Of a DNA stretch of 37,910 nt, positions 1-28,708 are shown piece by piece. This stretch comes from Phoronis australis. Taxonomy: Eukaryota > Phoronida > Phoronidae. The notes beneath the pieces were generated by a model. The model had not been told where the DNA came from and did not search any database. It worked only from the letters and a program-made list of their open reading frames with translations. Both the position numbers and the translations under genes were made by a program. Position 1 is the stretch's first letter. Each line of letters opens with the position of its first letter. The stretch is from positions 83,263 through 121,172 of the forward strand of contig NMRA01000851.1 in assembly GCA_002633005.1 (NCBI GenBank). The letters run 5' to 3'.

Positions 1-231
1 TTTGGCAAGCTGGGATTCGTCAGGCACTCACGCGGCTGTCGACCACTGCAGGCCACAGACAAGGAGATGTTCCACGGCCTCATACTTGCTATTTACAGCG
101 TACTTTTCATTCTTCACTACTGCGATCCACTTCCTAAACATTTCGGACTCTCGAGGAAGACGAAAAAACGATATTCCCGCTTTCCTCGCAGCTGCATAGC
201 TCGCACAAGCGGGAACGATGCACCGCAACAT
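1..231 (-). pseudogene. Degenerate THAP-type zinc finger, cut by window edge
   Basis: Known of the family: THAP domains are C2CH zinc fingers (C-x2-4-C ... C-x2-H) that bind DNA, found in P-element transposases and genes derived from them. Seen here: from the ATG at 231, MLRCIVPACASYA gives a C-x4-C pair, then ISFFRLPRESEMFRKWIAVV, the typical FxxFP...W core, then VCGLQW where the family has VC-x2-H-(F/W). Gln stands where the zinc-binding His should be, and a stop follows at 28-30 with a few in-frame residues after it. The fold and length fit one THAP domain. I call it a decayed copy; a diverged functional finger is possible. Confidence 0.5.
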
Positions 232-243
232 ACCGGCATTCAC

Positions 244-1289
244 TCTGCAGATGAACCACTGACGTCGCTAGCATCGTTTCTCACCTTCCTCACTGGTTAA
301 CGCGACACCTCTTGGCAAGATAAGGTTGACCGTGTGCGAGGCGATGTGGATATACAGTAGACCGATTAATAACGCAAAAAAGACTAATTAAATCGGGTGG
401 CATTCTCCTTTTATTCAGTTCAAGTTTTTCAGTGGTCCATTGGCGGTGCACTACAGGGGGGCTGAAGGGGCTTTAGCCCCCACTTTTTCAGTGCTGCGCC
501 CTCTATACACCTCCGACATGACACTGCCAACCGTACTCACGAGGGGAAGTTGAGATTTCAAATTCATCAAAAAACACAAAACATTCGTGCACAGCACAGA
601 AGCTGTCTTGTAAGAAATGGCGATGCGTCACTGAACTTAGTTGAAGGCTGAAGGACGGACTTGCAAAAATTCGATCCATCATCAGACCACCTTATCGCAA
701 AGAAGGACTCTAAACGATAACAGTGATATTCATGAATGTATTGAATTAAAAACTAGACTAAAGAAATTCAAAAATTTACAAACCGTAGATCGGATCGAAA
801 AAGAAGTTCAAGTCATTGCTCATAAATTTGGAAAGATTGTCTTTGCATTTTCTTGATGCTTGTAGTTCCAAATAGTATTGTGCATCCGATTTGCTTGACA
901 TTCCCGTGCATACTGCAAAGGCTGGACACGTCGTGACTCAGTGACGCACCCACGTTAAAAATAAGGTGTTGGCTGCCCGCGTGGAATCCGCGCACAGTGA
1001 TTAATGGGAAAAGAACTTGAACTGCAGGACTTGAAGTGTGTGCATTTTTGGGACACGCGTTCCATAGCATTTTCCCCAACCGCCCGGCGGCAGAAGCTGG
1101 ACCAGTGGCTGTGTTTCAACAATGAATTTTGATACAGCTCTATAGGCCAAGGATTTCGGGATCATATCTTCCAAAAAAATCTTCAGGAAATGACCGTATT
1201 AAAATAAACTTTTCCCGAAACTGGCTCAAACAAAACGACCTTGGAGCCAGAACACGGGTATAGGTTCGAGTTAAGCCGCACGTCTCAAA
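244..1289. other. No recognised gene
   Basis: Only short open frames without recognisable domains. It includes a small perfect hairpin around 466-479 (ggggct/agcccc arms), part of a G-rich then C-rich stretch. Confidence 0.5.
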
Positions 1290-1402
1290 TGAATTATAGC
1301 TGAGCTGACCAGCGACTAGCATTAGTTCGTCGAACTGTGCATGACTCATAGCGGAGCTGACCAGCGACTAGCATTAGCTCGTCGAATTGCGTATGCATGG
1401 AT
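1290..1402. repeat. Tandem duplication, 52-bp unit, two copies
   Basis: The block starting gagctgaccagcgactagca at 1302 recurs at 1354 with a few substitutions, continuing through a TCGTCGAA(C/T)TG(T/C)G(C/T)ATG end. Period 52 bp. No coding potential seen. Confidence 0.8.
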
Positions 1403-1690
1403 CGGACTTCCCGGCGACTCGGACGCCACGACACCTGCCACCGTGGCGGGAGCAGCTAATTTCTTGACTAACACCTGCTTCTAAATCTGGATTTAAGCAA
1501 AATGACCAAGTCCACGCTTACACATATGCAAGCGTATCCAAATACAATTAAATGTATTTTCATGTGAAACCATTCAATGTTCTTTGAACATTGACTTGTT
1601 AGTTCTTAATTTTCTTAGATCTGCCCAGTCAGGTAGAACTGCGTTTCAAGTCATCCACTATAGGCACCGGAGGGTTCAAATTGGAAGTTC

Positions 1691-1757
1691 GCGTCGTATG
1701 ACGTCGTATGACGTCATATGACGTAGACGATGTGAGCCTCATTTGCATATATAAGTG
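1691..1757 (+). promoter_or_regulatory. CRE-like array, octamer and TATA box (candidate promoter)
   Basis: Three imperfect 10-bp repeats of the (g/a)tcgtatgac type create TGACGTCG, a perfect CRE palindrome TGACGTCA at 1709-1716, and TGACGTAG. They are followed by the octamer ATTTGCAT at 741-748 of that kilobase (1741-1748) and catatataag (1747-1756). The spacing resembles a TATA-driven pol II promoter facing right. No convincing coding exon follows: the 65-aa frame at 1755-1952 is unrecognised. Confidence 0.35.
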
Positions 1758-2884
1758 ACATCTGTTGGTTCAAAAAAGAGGATCATGCCCGAGTACATGC
1801 CTGGGAAGAGGCATCTTTTTAAGAGTAAAACAAGTCATGTCCAAAGCATCCTAGTGCCATTAATATGCAGTCTTTGGGGACCAAAGTGGTGTCATTTTAT
1901 AGCTAAAGAGTTAAGCTTTCAAAAACATTGCTTGGATTGCAGACGACCTTAACATTTACTTTTGAAATCACTTTTGAATATCCGTTAAAATGCGCTAAAA
2001 CAGTTGTCCCTTCCTGGTTATCTCTTCCTGGTTCTAGGCATATGATTTCGTGCCTATTTTTGTACTTGCTGCTTATGACTTTAAACTTGACGCACGGTAC
2101 CTGACCTTGAAGTGCATAAATTTAAACTCCCCAGCGCGTCGAGTCATAACAGACTATGGGGGACATTGTTATTCTAGTTACATGTACAGTAGTTTAGTTG
2201 TTTTTATATAATGCAGTTTGGAGTTTATCGCTTACATATAGCTTGTTCATTGAGAAGCATTGGAACACTTTTGTTGGTGTATTTTGAATTGGCTAATGAA
2301 AAGTCATTTGGCCCGCCTTTTCTCCAGTCAGAAACCAGTGCCACTCACATATTGTTTTTGAGAACAGCGGTTTGCAAAGAAATTTGGAATGTGCTAGTTA
2401 ATAGTTGTCTCAAAACATACCTGGATAATATCATTATTTTCTTCTGTTGTGTTCACGTTCCCTTCATCAGAATTCGCAATCCCAAGTTAAGAAAAGCTAT
2501 CATTTAATATGGACACTTGCAAAACATGAATCCTTTGTCCATTTCCGCTTCCGGACGTTGCCCTCGTTTCAGAAGGGCATTTCATTAAAAATAGGTCAGT
2601 ACGTTAACCTTTGACAATTATTTCTCAAATCACGTCACGTCATTTCACGGCAAAAATGACATAGGGAACAAGGCATTGCTTGGACAATGTTGACATTTCC
2701 ACATACATGTATAATATGGTCAACAACTTTCATAAAAAACCTTTTCTGTGTTCGATTTGACACCGGATACTACGTTATGATTCTTGTATGCCTGGAAACT
2801 CTCAAAGTTGTTGTTTTATTGTGCCCAATTTAGTAAGATTTATGTTCCAGCGGATAACTATACGTTGTTGAGCATGATTCTTTT
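1758..2884. other. No recognised gene
   Basis: AT-rich sequence with short open frames only (65 aa at 1755-1952 and 98 aa at 2211-2507, plus strand), neither with a recognisable motif. If the cluster at 1.7 kb is a promoter, its transcript would lie here. Confidence 0.45.
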
Positions 2885-3450
2885 ACTAAATATACAGCTT
2901 TGCGCCGATGTGGGTAACAAACTGACCATATAGAATATGACACAAAATTAGTGTCATTAAATTATACACACTTATTTGAGTAAATAAAATATTTTCTGGT
3001 TTGGGAAAAACCACTGCCGATCTTATGCGTCGGCTTTCGGCGTCATGATATATTACGTCACCTATTGGCCAGTTTCTTTTTTGCCGATTCAAGTGTTGTT
3101 CTTTTACGAAGTTGCGTAAACGTCACAACAAATTATCGGAATTGATTTCACTTCATTATAAGTTTTTAGAATTTTGATACCAGCAAACCGAATTTAAGAA
3201 GAAATTTTGCTGCTGCCAAGCTACATGTATCATCATCTCCCGGGAGATGTCGCAAAAATTTAAGAAATGGTACGTGCCCATGACACGAGCGTACTGTTTT
3301 AGAAACGACGACATAATTTTTCTTTGTCAGAAAAGGCGGAGGATTACGCAAGAAAATGACGTTTATTAGATTGTTTTCCACTTAAACGGCTTTAATGAGC
3401 AAGGTGAGTGTCGGTTGATTCACAAATTTTGCATGCACCCCGTCCGAAGT
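2885..3450 (-). repeat. Dispersed repeat copy A (about 550 bp)
   Basis: Read on the minus strand, this stretch aligns by eye along most of its length with 12183-12745 (plus) and in its first part with 34602-34822 (plus). Shared blocks include GAAAACAATCT, CATCTCCCGGGAGATGATGA-type sequence, AAACTGGCCAATAGGT and ACATCGG(C/T)GCAAAGCTGT. It ends at a GCAAAGCTGT motif also found as an inverted repeat at copy B. No conserved ORF, so probably non-autonomous. Boundaries approximate. Confidence 0.7.
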
Positions 3451-3903
3451 GACGAGCAGAACTACCCTGGCTGTGTGCCATTTTGAGGTCTGTCGGCACT
3501 GAACACACAGTCGTTCATGTACACTGTACCTATCTGTATTTTGACGACAGTCTTCATACATCTAGCTGGCTGGCTAGGTTCTTAATACTTTTGTACAGAC
3601 AGTTACGTGTCTGGGCTGGTGTGAAGCAACTCAGCTGGCCTAGTATTGGTGTAGCAAGTTTTGTGAAAGCTATTTTCATGTCATGAACTCTGAAGAATTT
3701 GTTGGCTCACGCTTTAAAGTGTAGAGATCAAGTTTGAGTCTAATACTGGAATTAAAGCTTAAAAATATTAGCGACGTTGCGTCCGCATCTCCCAGACTTC
3801 AGCTTGGCTTATGACGTTATCGTTATTCTGGCCTATTTTGGTGGCGTTTTAGCTAAACGGCGCGGCATTGACGTCGACCGGCCCATACGTGTGACAAATC
3901 GAA
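3451..3903. other. No recognised gene
   Basis: Two short plus-strand open frames without recognisable motifs; nothing else seen. Confidence 0.5.
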
Positions 3904-4461
3904 TCATAAACCGCCTCTTTTATTTAAAGAGGGACTCTCAATGCGCTCATGGAGAGCTTCCTTTGCACCCCTTTTGAACCAGTCTTCCTCACAGTCTAAG
4001 ATAGTGGCATAATCAGTATTGAAATCATGTCCAGTGGCGCACAGGTGGCTAAAAATAGCCGAATCATAAGAGTCCCCGTAACTAAGACCACGATGTTGTG
4101 ACATACGCATTTTAATGGACTGTTTCGTTTCACCAATGCAACTGTCTGAGCACTGGGGATCCTTACTCCTGACACCATTGACAACACATGATTTATTCAC
4201 CTTGGGGGTCTTGTCCTTGACATTAACCAGTTGGCTGCAGAGAGAATTAAAGGGTTTGTGGATAATACAAATGTCAAACTGTTTAAATGTCCTCTTGAGG
4301 CGGTCAGACAGGCCCTGGACGTAAGAAATAACCACACGAGTAAGAGAACTAACAGTAGTGGTTGTCTGAGTGTTTACTTTTCTCCTCTCTGATCTTTCCG
4401 CTTTGGTGAACGAACAACGTGGATAACCGCAGATTCCATTCGACAGTTCGGGGGTGCGAAT
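3904..4461 (-). pseudogene. GIY-YIG nuclease C-terminal remnant of a Penelope-like retroelement
   Basis: Known of the family: Penelope-like elements and relatives end in a GIY-YIG endonuclease after the reverse transcriptase, preceded by a conserved Y-V-x-G-L-S segment. Seen here: an uninterrupted frame from about 4461 to its stop encodes ELSNGICGYPRC, then ISYVQGLSDRLKR, a HKPFNSL segment, CSDSCIGETKQSIKMRMSQH, SHLCATGHDF and WFKRGAKEALHE...LNKRGG. This is the order expected for the domain. The Arg in MRMSQH and the Glu in KEALHE are kept, but both catalytic tyrosines appear replaced (VVN for VVY, CIG for YIG). No reverse transcriptase is visible upstream (to the right), so it is 5'-truncated and probably inactive. 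Confidence 0.72.
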
Positions 4462-4462
4462 G

Positions 4463-4598
4463 TCTGACGGGCAAAATCCTGGCTAATACTGTGCCCTGGT
4501 CCCCTTAACTCAAAGTCTTGGATCCGCACCTCTGACGGGCAAAATCCCGGCTAATACTGTGCCCTGGCACCCTTAACTCAAAGTCCTGGATCCGCCCC
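4463..4598. repeat. Tandem duplication, 68-bp unit, two copies
   Basis: The unit starting tctgacgggcaaaatcc at 4463 recurs at 4531 with only a handful of substitutions, through ...ctcaaagtc(t/c)tggatccgc. It lies at the truncated end of the GIY-YIG remnant and may be part of the element. Confidence 0.85.
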
Positions 4599-4599
4599 T

Positions 4600-5487
4600 G
4601 AAAACACTCCAGTGTTTTTCAATACAATGACTATAAATATCATGGCATAGCTTTTTAGATATATTTGATAAGCACTAAACTGTTGCTGTCCCATACAGTA
4701 CATTGTATAGGATTACTTTCCTAAGTGCGGGTTAAAAGGTACCTGATTGGGTCGTCAGTGTTTCCGTGCTGCAATGTTATCTCAGCGGTCGAGATTCATT
4801 GGTTGCTGTGTTGTGTTAGTTGATATCTCATTGAATTACAGTCGAACTCGCTAAGTTGGATCCAGTGAGACTGAGATATTTCATCAAAGTCAGAGTTATT
4901 TGGAGTCGTTACTTCGGAATTAATGCTAACCTTTGTGAAATTCCCACTGAAGCACTATCAATTTAGAGAGTTCTACTCAAATGAAGAGGGCAGGAGATTC
5001 AGTCTCGACCTCAGTCATTGGCCCAGATTCAAAATTTATTTTTTATGTAATAGCCATGCTGTTCAATGTGTTCGCTTCAAGCACACAAACTGAACTCCAA
5101 TGAGACCAGTTCCTCTGTTTACCTAGGTAAACCATAAGTTTAACTGATGTTAAATTACACTTGTCATGATCATGTTATTATAAGTAACCAGATTGATGAG
5201 CATCAATAAATGATGCTCGCTGTGTCAATTATTTACCACTCTGAATCCACAGAAGTCTATTCATGAAATGCCAACTCCAATTTCATGCCAGTGAGGTTAC
5301 GCTGCGATTGCATTTGTTTGTTACGATGTTTGTTCTTTCTATGGAATTTGTCTCTTTTGCAACTCATCTGAATTAAATAAGGCTAGTCCCCGAGTCACAA
5401 ATTTTAATAATAGAGTACATATTCATGTGCAGGAGTTGGCTTTCCAGGGCTAAGACAACTGTTGATATCTGTAAATGGATGAAACTA
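4600..5487. other. No recognised gene
   Basis: No open frame of note. A perfect 8-bp-arm hairpin (gagcatca / tgatgctc, 5-nt loop) sits at 5198-5218. Confidence 0.5.
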
Positions 5488-5876
5488 TCAAGAAAATCTA
5501 TGGAACTCAAAGTCCTCCTCATTTCCTGGCAGAGGGTAGAAAGCTCTGATGCAGGCTACAACACAGACAGTTCGTCCTAAATGACCGTGTACCCATCTTT
5601 GGAACTGTCTGTAGGCCACCAGTCGCATCCTTTTATCCAAGGGTCTGTCATAGCCATCGGGATATTGACTTTTATATTGCAGCCATGCAGTCTCCAAAAC
5701 ATCACGATTGACGCATACAGGTTTAAAAAGCCCATGTTCTACAATACATTTTTTCTTCTGTGAAAGTTATCACGCTTCATTTCTTCATCAAGTTTTACAA
5801 CAACCTTGTCGACCTCTTGACAACATACTCTTTCTTCAACACCTGGGGTTGCGTGACAGTTGCCACAAGTTCACCT
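5488..5876 (-). pseudogene. P2X7-type C-terminal (ballast) domain ORF, broken by a stop and a frameshift
   Basis: Known of the family: the cytoplasmic C-terminus of P2X7 receptors is a Cys/His zinc-binding domain; invertebrates carry many proteins with this domain but no channel. Seen here: first frame from 5870 gives TCGNCHATPGVEERVCCQEV then DKVVVKLDEEMKRDNF, matching the family's TCGNC...VCCxE(I/V)DKV. It meets a stop at 5739-5741. A second frame, entered near a run of six A (5749-5754), gives KCIVEHGLFKPVCVNRDVL, ETAWLQYKSQYPDG and RLVAYRQFQRWVHGHLGR, then CVVACIRAFYP and a stop at 5488. Together they span one domain in normal order. The codon before TCGNC is TGA where a Trp or Cys is usual. 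One missing A would explain the shift. The segment after LGR is shorter than usual. Confidence 0.7.
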
Positions 5877-5879
5877 GCA

Positions 5880-6960
5880 AGATGTTTCAACAATCGTACG
5901 TTACTTCAGTAAACATCAATGAAAATGTTTAATTGAGAAGTTTACCAAGAGTGCCTCTGCCAAGTTTAATTGAGGGGACTGCATACGACTTCAGTTTACA
6001 AGAAAATTGATTGTTCAGGGTAAACCCCACTTGAGCAGCGACCTGTTTACAACAGAACAAAAATCAAATCTGTTTCCAAAAAACAAAATCTGGAACATCA
6101 CAACCTATTTATTTTTCATGCAAATTGATCATGTATAGTAAAAATGTTTACTTTTCATATTAAATGAATAGTGCGACACCCAAGGCAGTGGTAGATTATG
6201 CCCGAGGAATATAGTAATGGACATTAAGTGTTTGATTTATAGCTGACCCTAAGACACAAGGTAGTTGGCCTGATTCATTGACGGAGGGGACTGTTTTGTA
6301 AGTAGTCGTGAGACCTGTTCTCCCAATCTGAACCCTATCGGCACCCACATACCATTAATCAAACTATACAATGCCAATGGCGCAAACCAAGTTGAAAAGC
6401 AAAGTTACCACTCAAACGGTTGCCCGAATTTTAAATATTACAGTAAACATTTCTTAAAACTTCTCCACATGCCATATGGCAATCACCAATCCAGTGGGAC
6501 GCCCTCTATACTCTATAGAAGCTTTACCAGGCGCTTCCTACCCAAGTCGACTCGTACCCAGGCCATGTACCATATTCTTTTTATAAATAATGACAACATT
6601 GGGTCAATGTACATAGACATGAAATGGTTGTTTCCATTTCAAGCATCGCCTTACAAACTAAAACTGTTTTCGAATACATGTGTACATTGATAAGGGTCCG
6701 AGTTGACTTGGCCCTTGACCACGAAAATGAAGTGACCTGTTCTACATGTATATCCTATAGAATTATCCCCCAGGCTCTAGTTGAGAAAGTCTAAATTATA
6801 ATATTGCGATTCTTTCATCCTCTTGTTCACACTTTACAATCGATTATTCCAAAGTGGCTCTCATTCATTCCCTTGCATACATTTATTCACTCACTTGTAA
6901 GACCGAGCTCAATCTCAGAGAAGTAGGAGACAATTTTATGCAATGCTCAATTATCTGCCA
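5880..6960. other. No recognised gene
   Basis: Upstream (minus sense) of the ballast-domain remnant. I found no start-proximal exon for it: a TAA lies in frame about 25 codon positions before the TCGNC motif's region. The 73-aa plus-strand frame at 6469-6690 is unrecognised. Confidence 0.45.
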
Positions 6961-7016
6961 GTCAAAGCCAGGATTCGAACCCGATTCTCACGAGCTCAAA
7001 CCACTGAGCTATATTG
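6961..7016 (-). repeat. tRNA-like fragment, probable SINE head
   Basis: On the minus strand TAGCTCAGTGGTTTGAGC reads as a D-arm with pol III box A, followed after only about 11 nt by GGGTTCGAATCC, a canonical box B/T-loop. The anticodon arm is missing and there is no acceptor stem pairing, so this is not a working tRNA. It looks like a degenerate tRNA-derived SINE. Confidence 0.5.
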
Positions 7017-7189
7017 TTTACATATAATCAGAAATCAAACACTTTTTGGTGATTTGCTAAAATGCAAAAAAATCCCAGTTTGTATCACTGAAACTGGTAT
7101 TTATCCACTACTCAAACATAATTCACCAGTGGGGATGTGGGTTCCTGGGACTGACCAATAAAGCACCTACTGAATTTTGAATTAAAAAG

Positions 7190-9450
7190 ACCAAGTAATA
7201 ATTCGCGGTTGTAGGTTAAATATTAATAATATTCTTACCAGTCAATAACATCCAATCGCAACTCCTGCGCTCTTACTGCCAGTGGATGGTCACTGGACGA
7301 ACCGGCTGGGTCGGGAAAATGCTAGTCTGTGGAGAAGGTGCAACAATAACGATGCACCGCATAATGCTATGGCCGGTGTAGAACCGCGACCCCCGTTGGG
7401 AATTTTTGAAACTGAAATATAACCGCGCGTGAATAGCATTGGCAGATACCGTGGTCAGGTACATGTATAAGTGCCCAGTCACATCCGCGTTGACAAGTCA
7501 ACCAATTACCGACGTTTCAAATTATCATTTTCTCAGTAAATCGAATTGGTGGGTCTTAATGAAGCTGCTTAGAGAGGCTTTATCTGACGGTAAGTGTCGC
7601 CACAACCGGAAATCACAAGGTTAAACCAACCTGTCGAGGAGTTTTACAAAGCGCTGACTCTGTTTAATGGATTGATGATGCTTGTTGACTTAGCAGTAGT
7701 TGCAAATTCGTCATTATAGCTCATTGTAGTGACAATCTTCAACATGTTTCTTCCTTATGGAGTACAGTGTAAAGTTTATTCACATTAAAAATCATCGTTT
7801 TTAAAAAAAGGCACATCAAAGCCCTGAATTTTATCATCAACTGACACTAACCTATAGGCTCAATATATAAACTGCGCTATCAGCGAAGATCATTCTGTAT
7901 TCAAATGTACATGTACTGTGCCTCTAGTGTGAAATTTGATGCAGCAACTCTAACTGTCCCAAATCCAAATATAATCTGCGTGCGTCTCCCTCAGACTGGT
8001 ATTGTATAAACCTTCGAAGCCTTAATCCCGTTAAATTAACCCTGTGCGTGGTGAATTAACGGTGAAATTTTCAAAACAAACTCCAATCTGTGAATTGAAG
8101 GACCCAAAATAGTTAACATGGCGGATTCCAGTTGTACCTTAACTTGTACGCCTATCGAAGATAAAATTTCAAGTTTGAGCAACCAACCCCTTTATAACAA
8201 TCAAGAAATTTGTCCCCAATTTAAATGATTGAGGTCATTAAAAAATCCTTATTTTCATTTCTGTGTAATGCGTTCCTCCTTATTGCTCATTTTATCACTT
8301 AACCTACAATTCAGTTGCAAGGACGGTCTTACATGTATCTTGTGTTTGATCTTGACATTAAGTGCTCTTTGATGAAGCTTAACGGAAGCTCGGATTTTAG
8401 CGCAGATTTCCAATGTTTTACCGCACGTTTAGACGCGGTAAATCACCTATCGGCAATTGCCTGATTTTTCAGTGCGCCAGCGCTATTAGCCAGCAACCCT
8501 TGTACTTTAATCATAAACGACGTTGTTTTTCATAACCACAGTTTAACTAAATTCAAACTGCTAAATAATGTGGAGGGCACTCAAATAACATTCATGGGCG
8601 AGCGAAAACATAGCTTCTGAATTGCTTCGGGAGTGTCCGCCAAAAACCCTGATGCTCGAAATCGTCTGCCATGAATGTCACGTCACGAAATAAGGTTCTT
8701 GAGGTTGTGATTTTGGCCTTTATTCGTCATTTTTGTCGTCAAATCAGCACTCGAAGGCAATTTGAAGTCATCAAGTGAAAGAAGGTATTCAAAAATTTGG
8801 TGAATGCTAGTTTCGCGGAGTTTTATGCACATCTGAGTAGAAAATTCTGACTAAACAGATTTTGAGTGTCCAACCTTTATGATTTCTTAGTAGTGAGTAA
8901 CGTCATTTGCTATCGAGGAACAGATGAACTCAAGCGCCTGTGTGTTCCACCCGACTATATTGTTTTTAATTGAATAGCATAAGAAATTGGACATGCGCAG
9001 CTTCCATATTTCAACTGTGCACGTGCATTCGAGAAACGAGCGTAGAAATTAGGGTGGAGGAACGTTTTGACTAAATCGCTCATGATCGAAACATGTTAAT
9101 TATTATCCATTCAAATTAAAATCATTATTTAAACAAAAACGTTACTTTAATATTTCCATGAGGAGATGAGAGAGAACCTGCAGCAGCTTGCAGACAGCCA
9201 GTGTATTCACGCATCGCCAAAGTACATGTATTACGATGCACATATGCTTGGATCGTGACAGATTAGTTATGATCCTTGCAGAACATTACAGAAACACTTA
9301 CAGTTGCACAACGCTTAATGGTTAGAGAACTACAGAGACACATAGCTAAAATCACGTACAACATGCACAAACGAAAATTAAGGAAAAACACGTTTTACGA
9401 AATTATTATGAAACCAAATACCGAAGAATGCAACATCTACATTTTGATGA
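7190..9450. other. No recognised gene
   Basis: More than 2 kb of AT-rich sequence with only short open frames. I see no domain, RNA gene or clear repeat. Confidence 0.45.
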
Positions 9451-9451
9451 T

Positions 9452-9568
9452 TTTTTGTCACACCGTCAAACGGGCGTGTGGTTAAAATAAGTCCATTTTA
9501 CTTTTGAAAGCGACACTGTCCTTGGACGAATACGTGTATACACCTGTACATAAGTCGTACACATCACT
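9452..9568. repeat. Diverged tandem repeat, copy 1
   Basis: ccgtcaaacgggcgtgt ... actgtccttggac ... taagtcgtacacatcact. The same series of blocks recurs at 9625-9735, about 170 bp away. A weaker echo (ccgtcaaacgg ... gtccttggac) is at 10862-10892. Confidence 0.7.
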
Positions 9569-9624
9569 GGTATAATACATAGGCTGTTTTCCAAAAGTTT
9601 AGGACCACTACTTTTGTTGAAGAC

Positions 9625-9735
9625 TTTCTGTCGCGCCGTCAAACAGGCGTGTTGAGAAAATTAATTATCACAAGTCCAGTTTGCTTTTGGAAACGGCACT
9701 GTCCGTGGACAATATCGTAAGTCGTACACATCACT
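9625..9735. repeat. Diverged tandem repeat, copy 2
   Basis: ccgtcaaacaggcgtgt ... actgtccgtggac ... taagtcgtacacatcact, matching copy 1 with substitutions and a short deletion. Confidence 0.7.
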
Positions 9736-9753
9736 ATGTCGGTGTGTGTGACT

Positions 9754-9860
9754 GTAATAATAATAATACGTTTATTTGTATTAAAGGCCTCTGGTCCAAA
9801 GTACAATAAACAAAAAAGAATTAAGCTTCGCCAAATGGGGGCTCGTTGGAGCCCCCGGAG
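9754..9860. repeat. TAA microsatellite, AT-rich tail and GC hairpin
   Basis: taataataatacgtttatttgtattaaagg resembles the tails of retroposons. Further on, gggggctc / gagccccc with a 4-nt loop (837-856 of this kilobase, 9837-9856) forms a perfect hairpin. No element identified. Confidence 0.35.
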
Positions 9861-9901
9861 CCCTCCCTCCCCGCTAGGTGCGCGCATGCGAAATAAAAAG
9901 C

Positions 9902-9907
9902 TTTATT
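9902..9907 (-). promoter_or_regulatory. Candidate poly(A) signal of the TMC gene
   Basis: The first AATAAA I find on the minus strand below the TMC stop. It would give a 3' UTR of about 0.55 kb. Another AATAAA lies at 9771-9776. Weak evidence: the motif alone in AT-rich DNA. Confidence 0.25.
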
Positions 9908-10268
9908 TGAACAGATGCTAGGCTATCCAGATACATGTACTGTCAGCATTAATTTTACAAAGTAGGGAAACACAATTCAATCATCCAAACGTACAATGTA
10001 GGCTAGTAAACTGAAATAGCCTATTGCTTCACCTCCAATGCACTACTGTAAGCAAAGCATTTAAATTGATTAGTGGTTTGAATAGAAAACCATATAAGGA
10101 TTCCCGCGGTGACGTAAACACAACTAAGCCAGTAAGCCTAAATGTCCACTACGTTGTGCAATTGATGGCATTGCAACCAAAACTTAATTTTGAACAGAAT
10201 GCCTCCTCCCAGAGATAAATGTACAAGTAGGGGTAAGGACCTAAACTTACGCATCTTTTCAAACACGT

Positions 10269-10301
10269 TATGTCTGTGTGCGTGCGTGCGTGCGGGCCTG
10301 N
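10269..10301. repeat. GTGC-type microsatellite next to an ambiguous base
   Basis: tgtgtgcgtgcgtgcgtgcgggcctg is followed by the only N in the window at 10301. It lies in the probable TMC 3' UTR. The N may reflect a heterozygous or slippage-prone site. Confidence 0.7.
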
Positions 10302-10446
10302 GTGATTAACAATAGGCCCTAATGGTGAACTATCTAGAGTTGGTATATTTAACACAAAACTTTGTCTACATCTTTTAACACAAAAATATGATTTAGCCGC
10401 CGTGTAGACTTTCCCAAAGAAGACGTAGACTTTACGCATCAAACTA

Positions 10447-28704
<18,258 letters not shown>

Positions 28705-28708
28705 ACAT

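Noticed and set aside
6961-7016. Functional tRNA gene
   Set aside because: No anticodon arm and no acceptor stem pairing.
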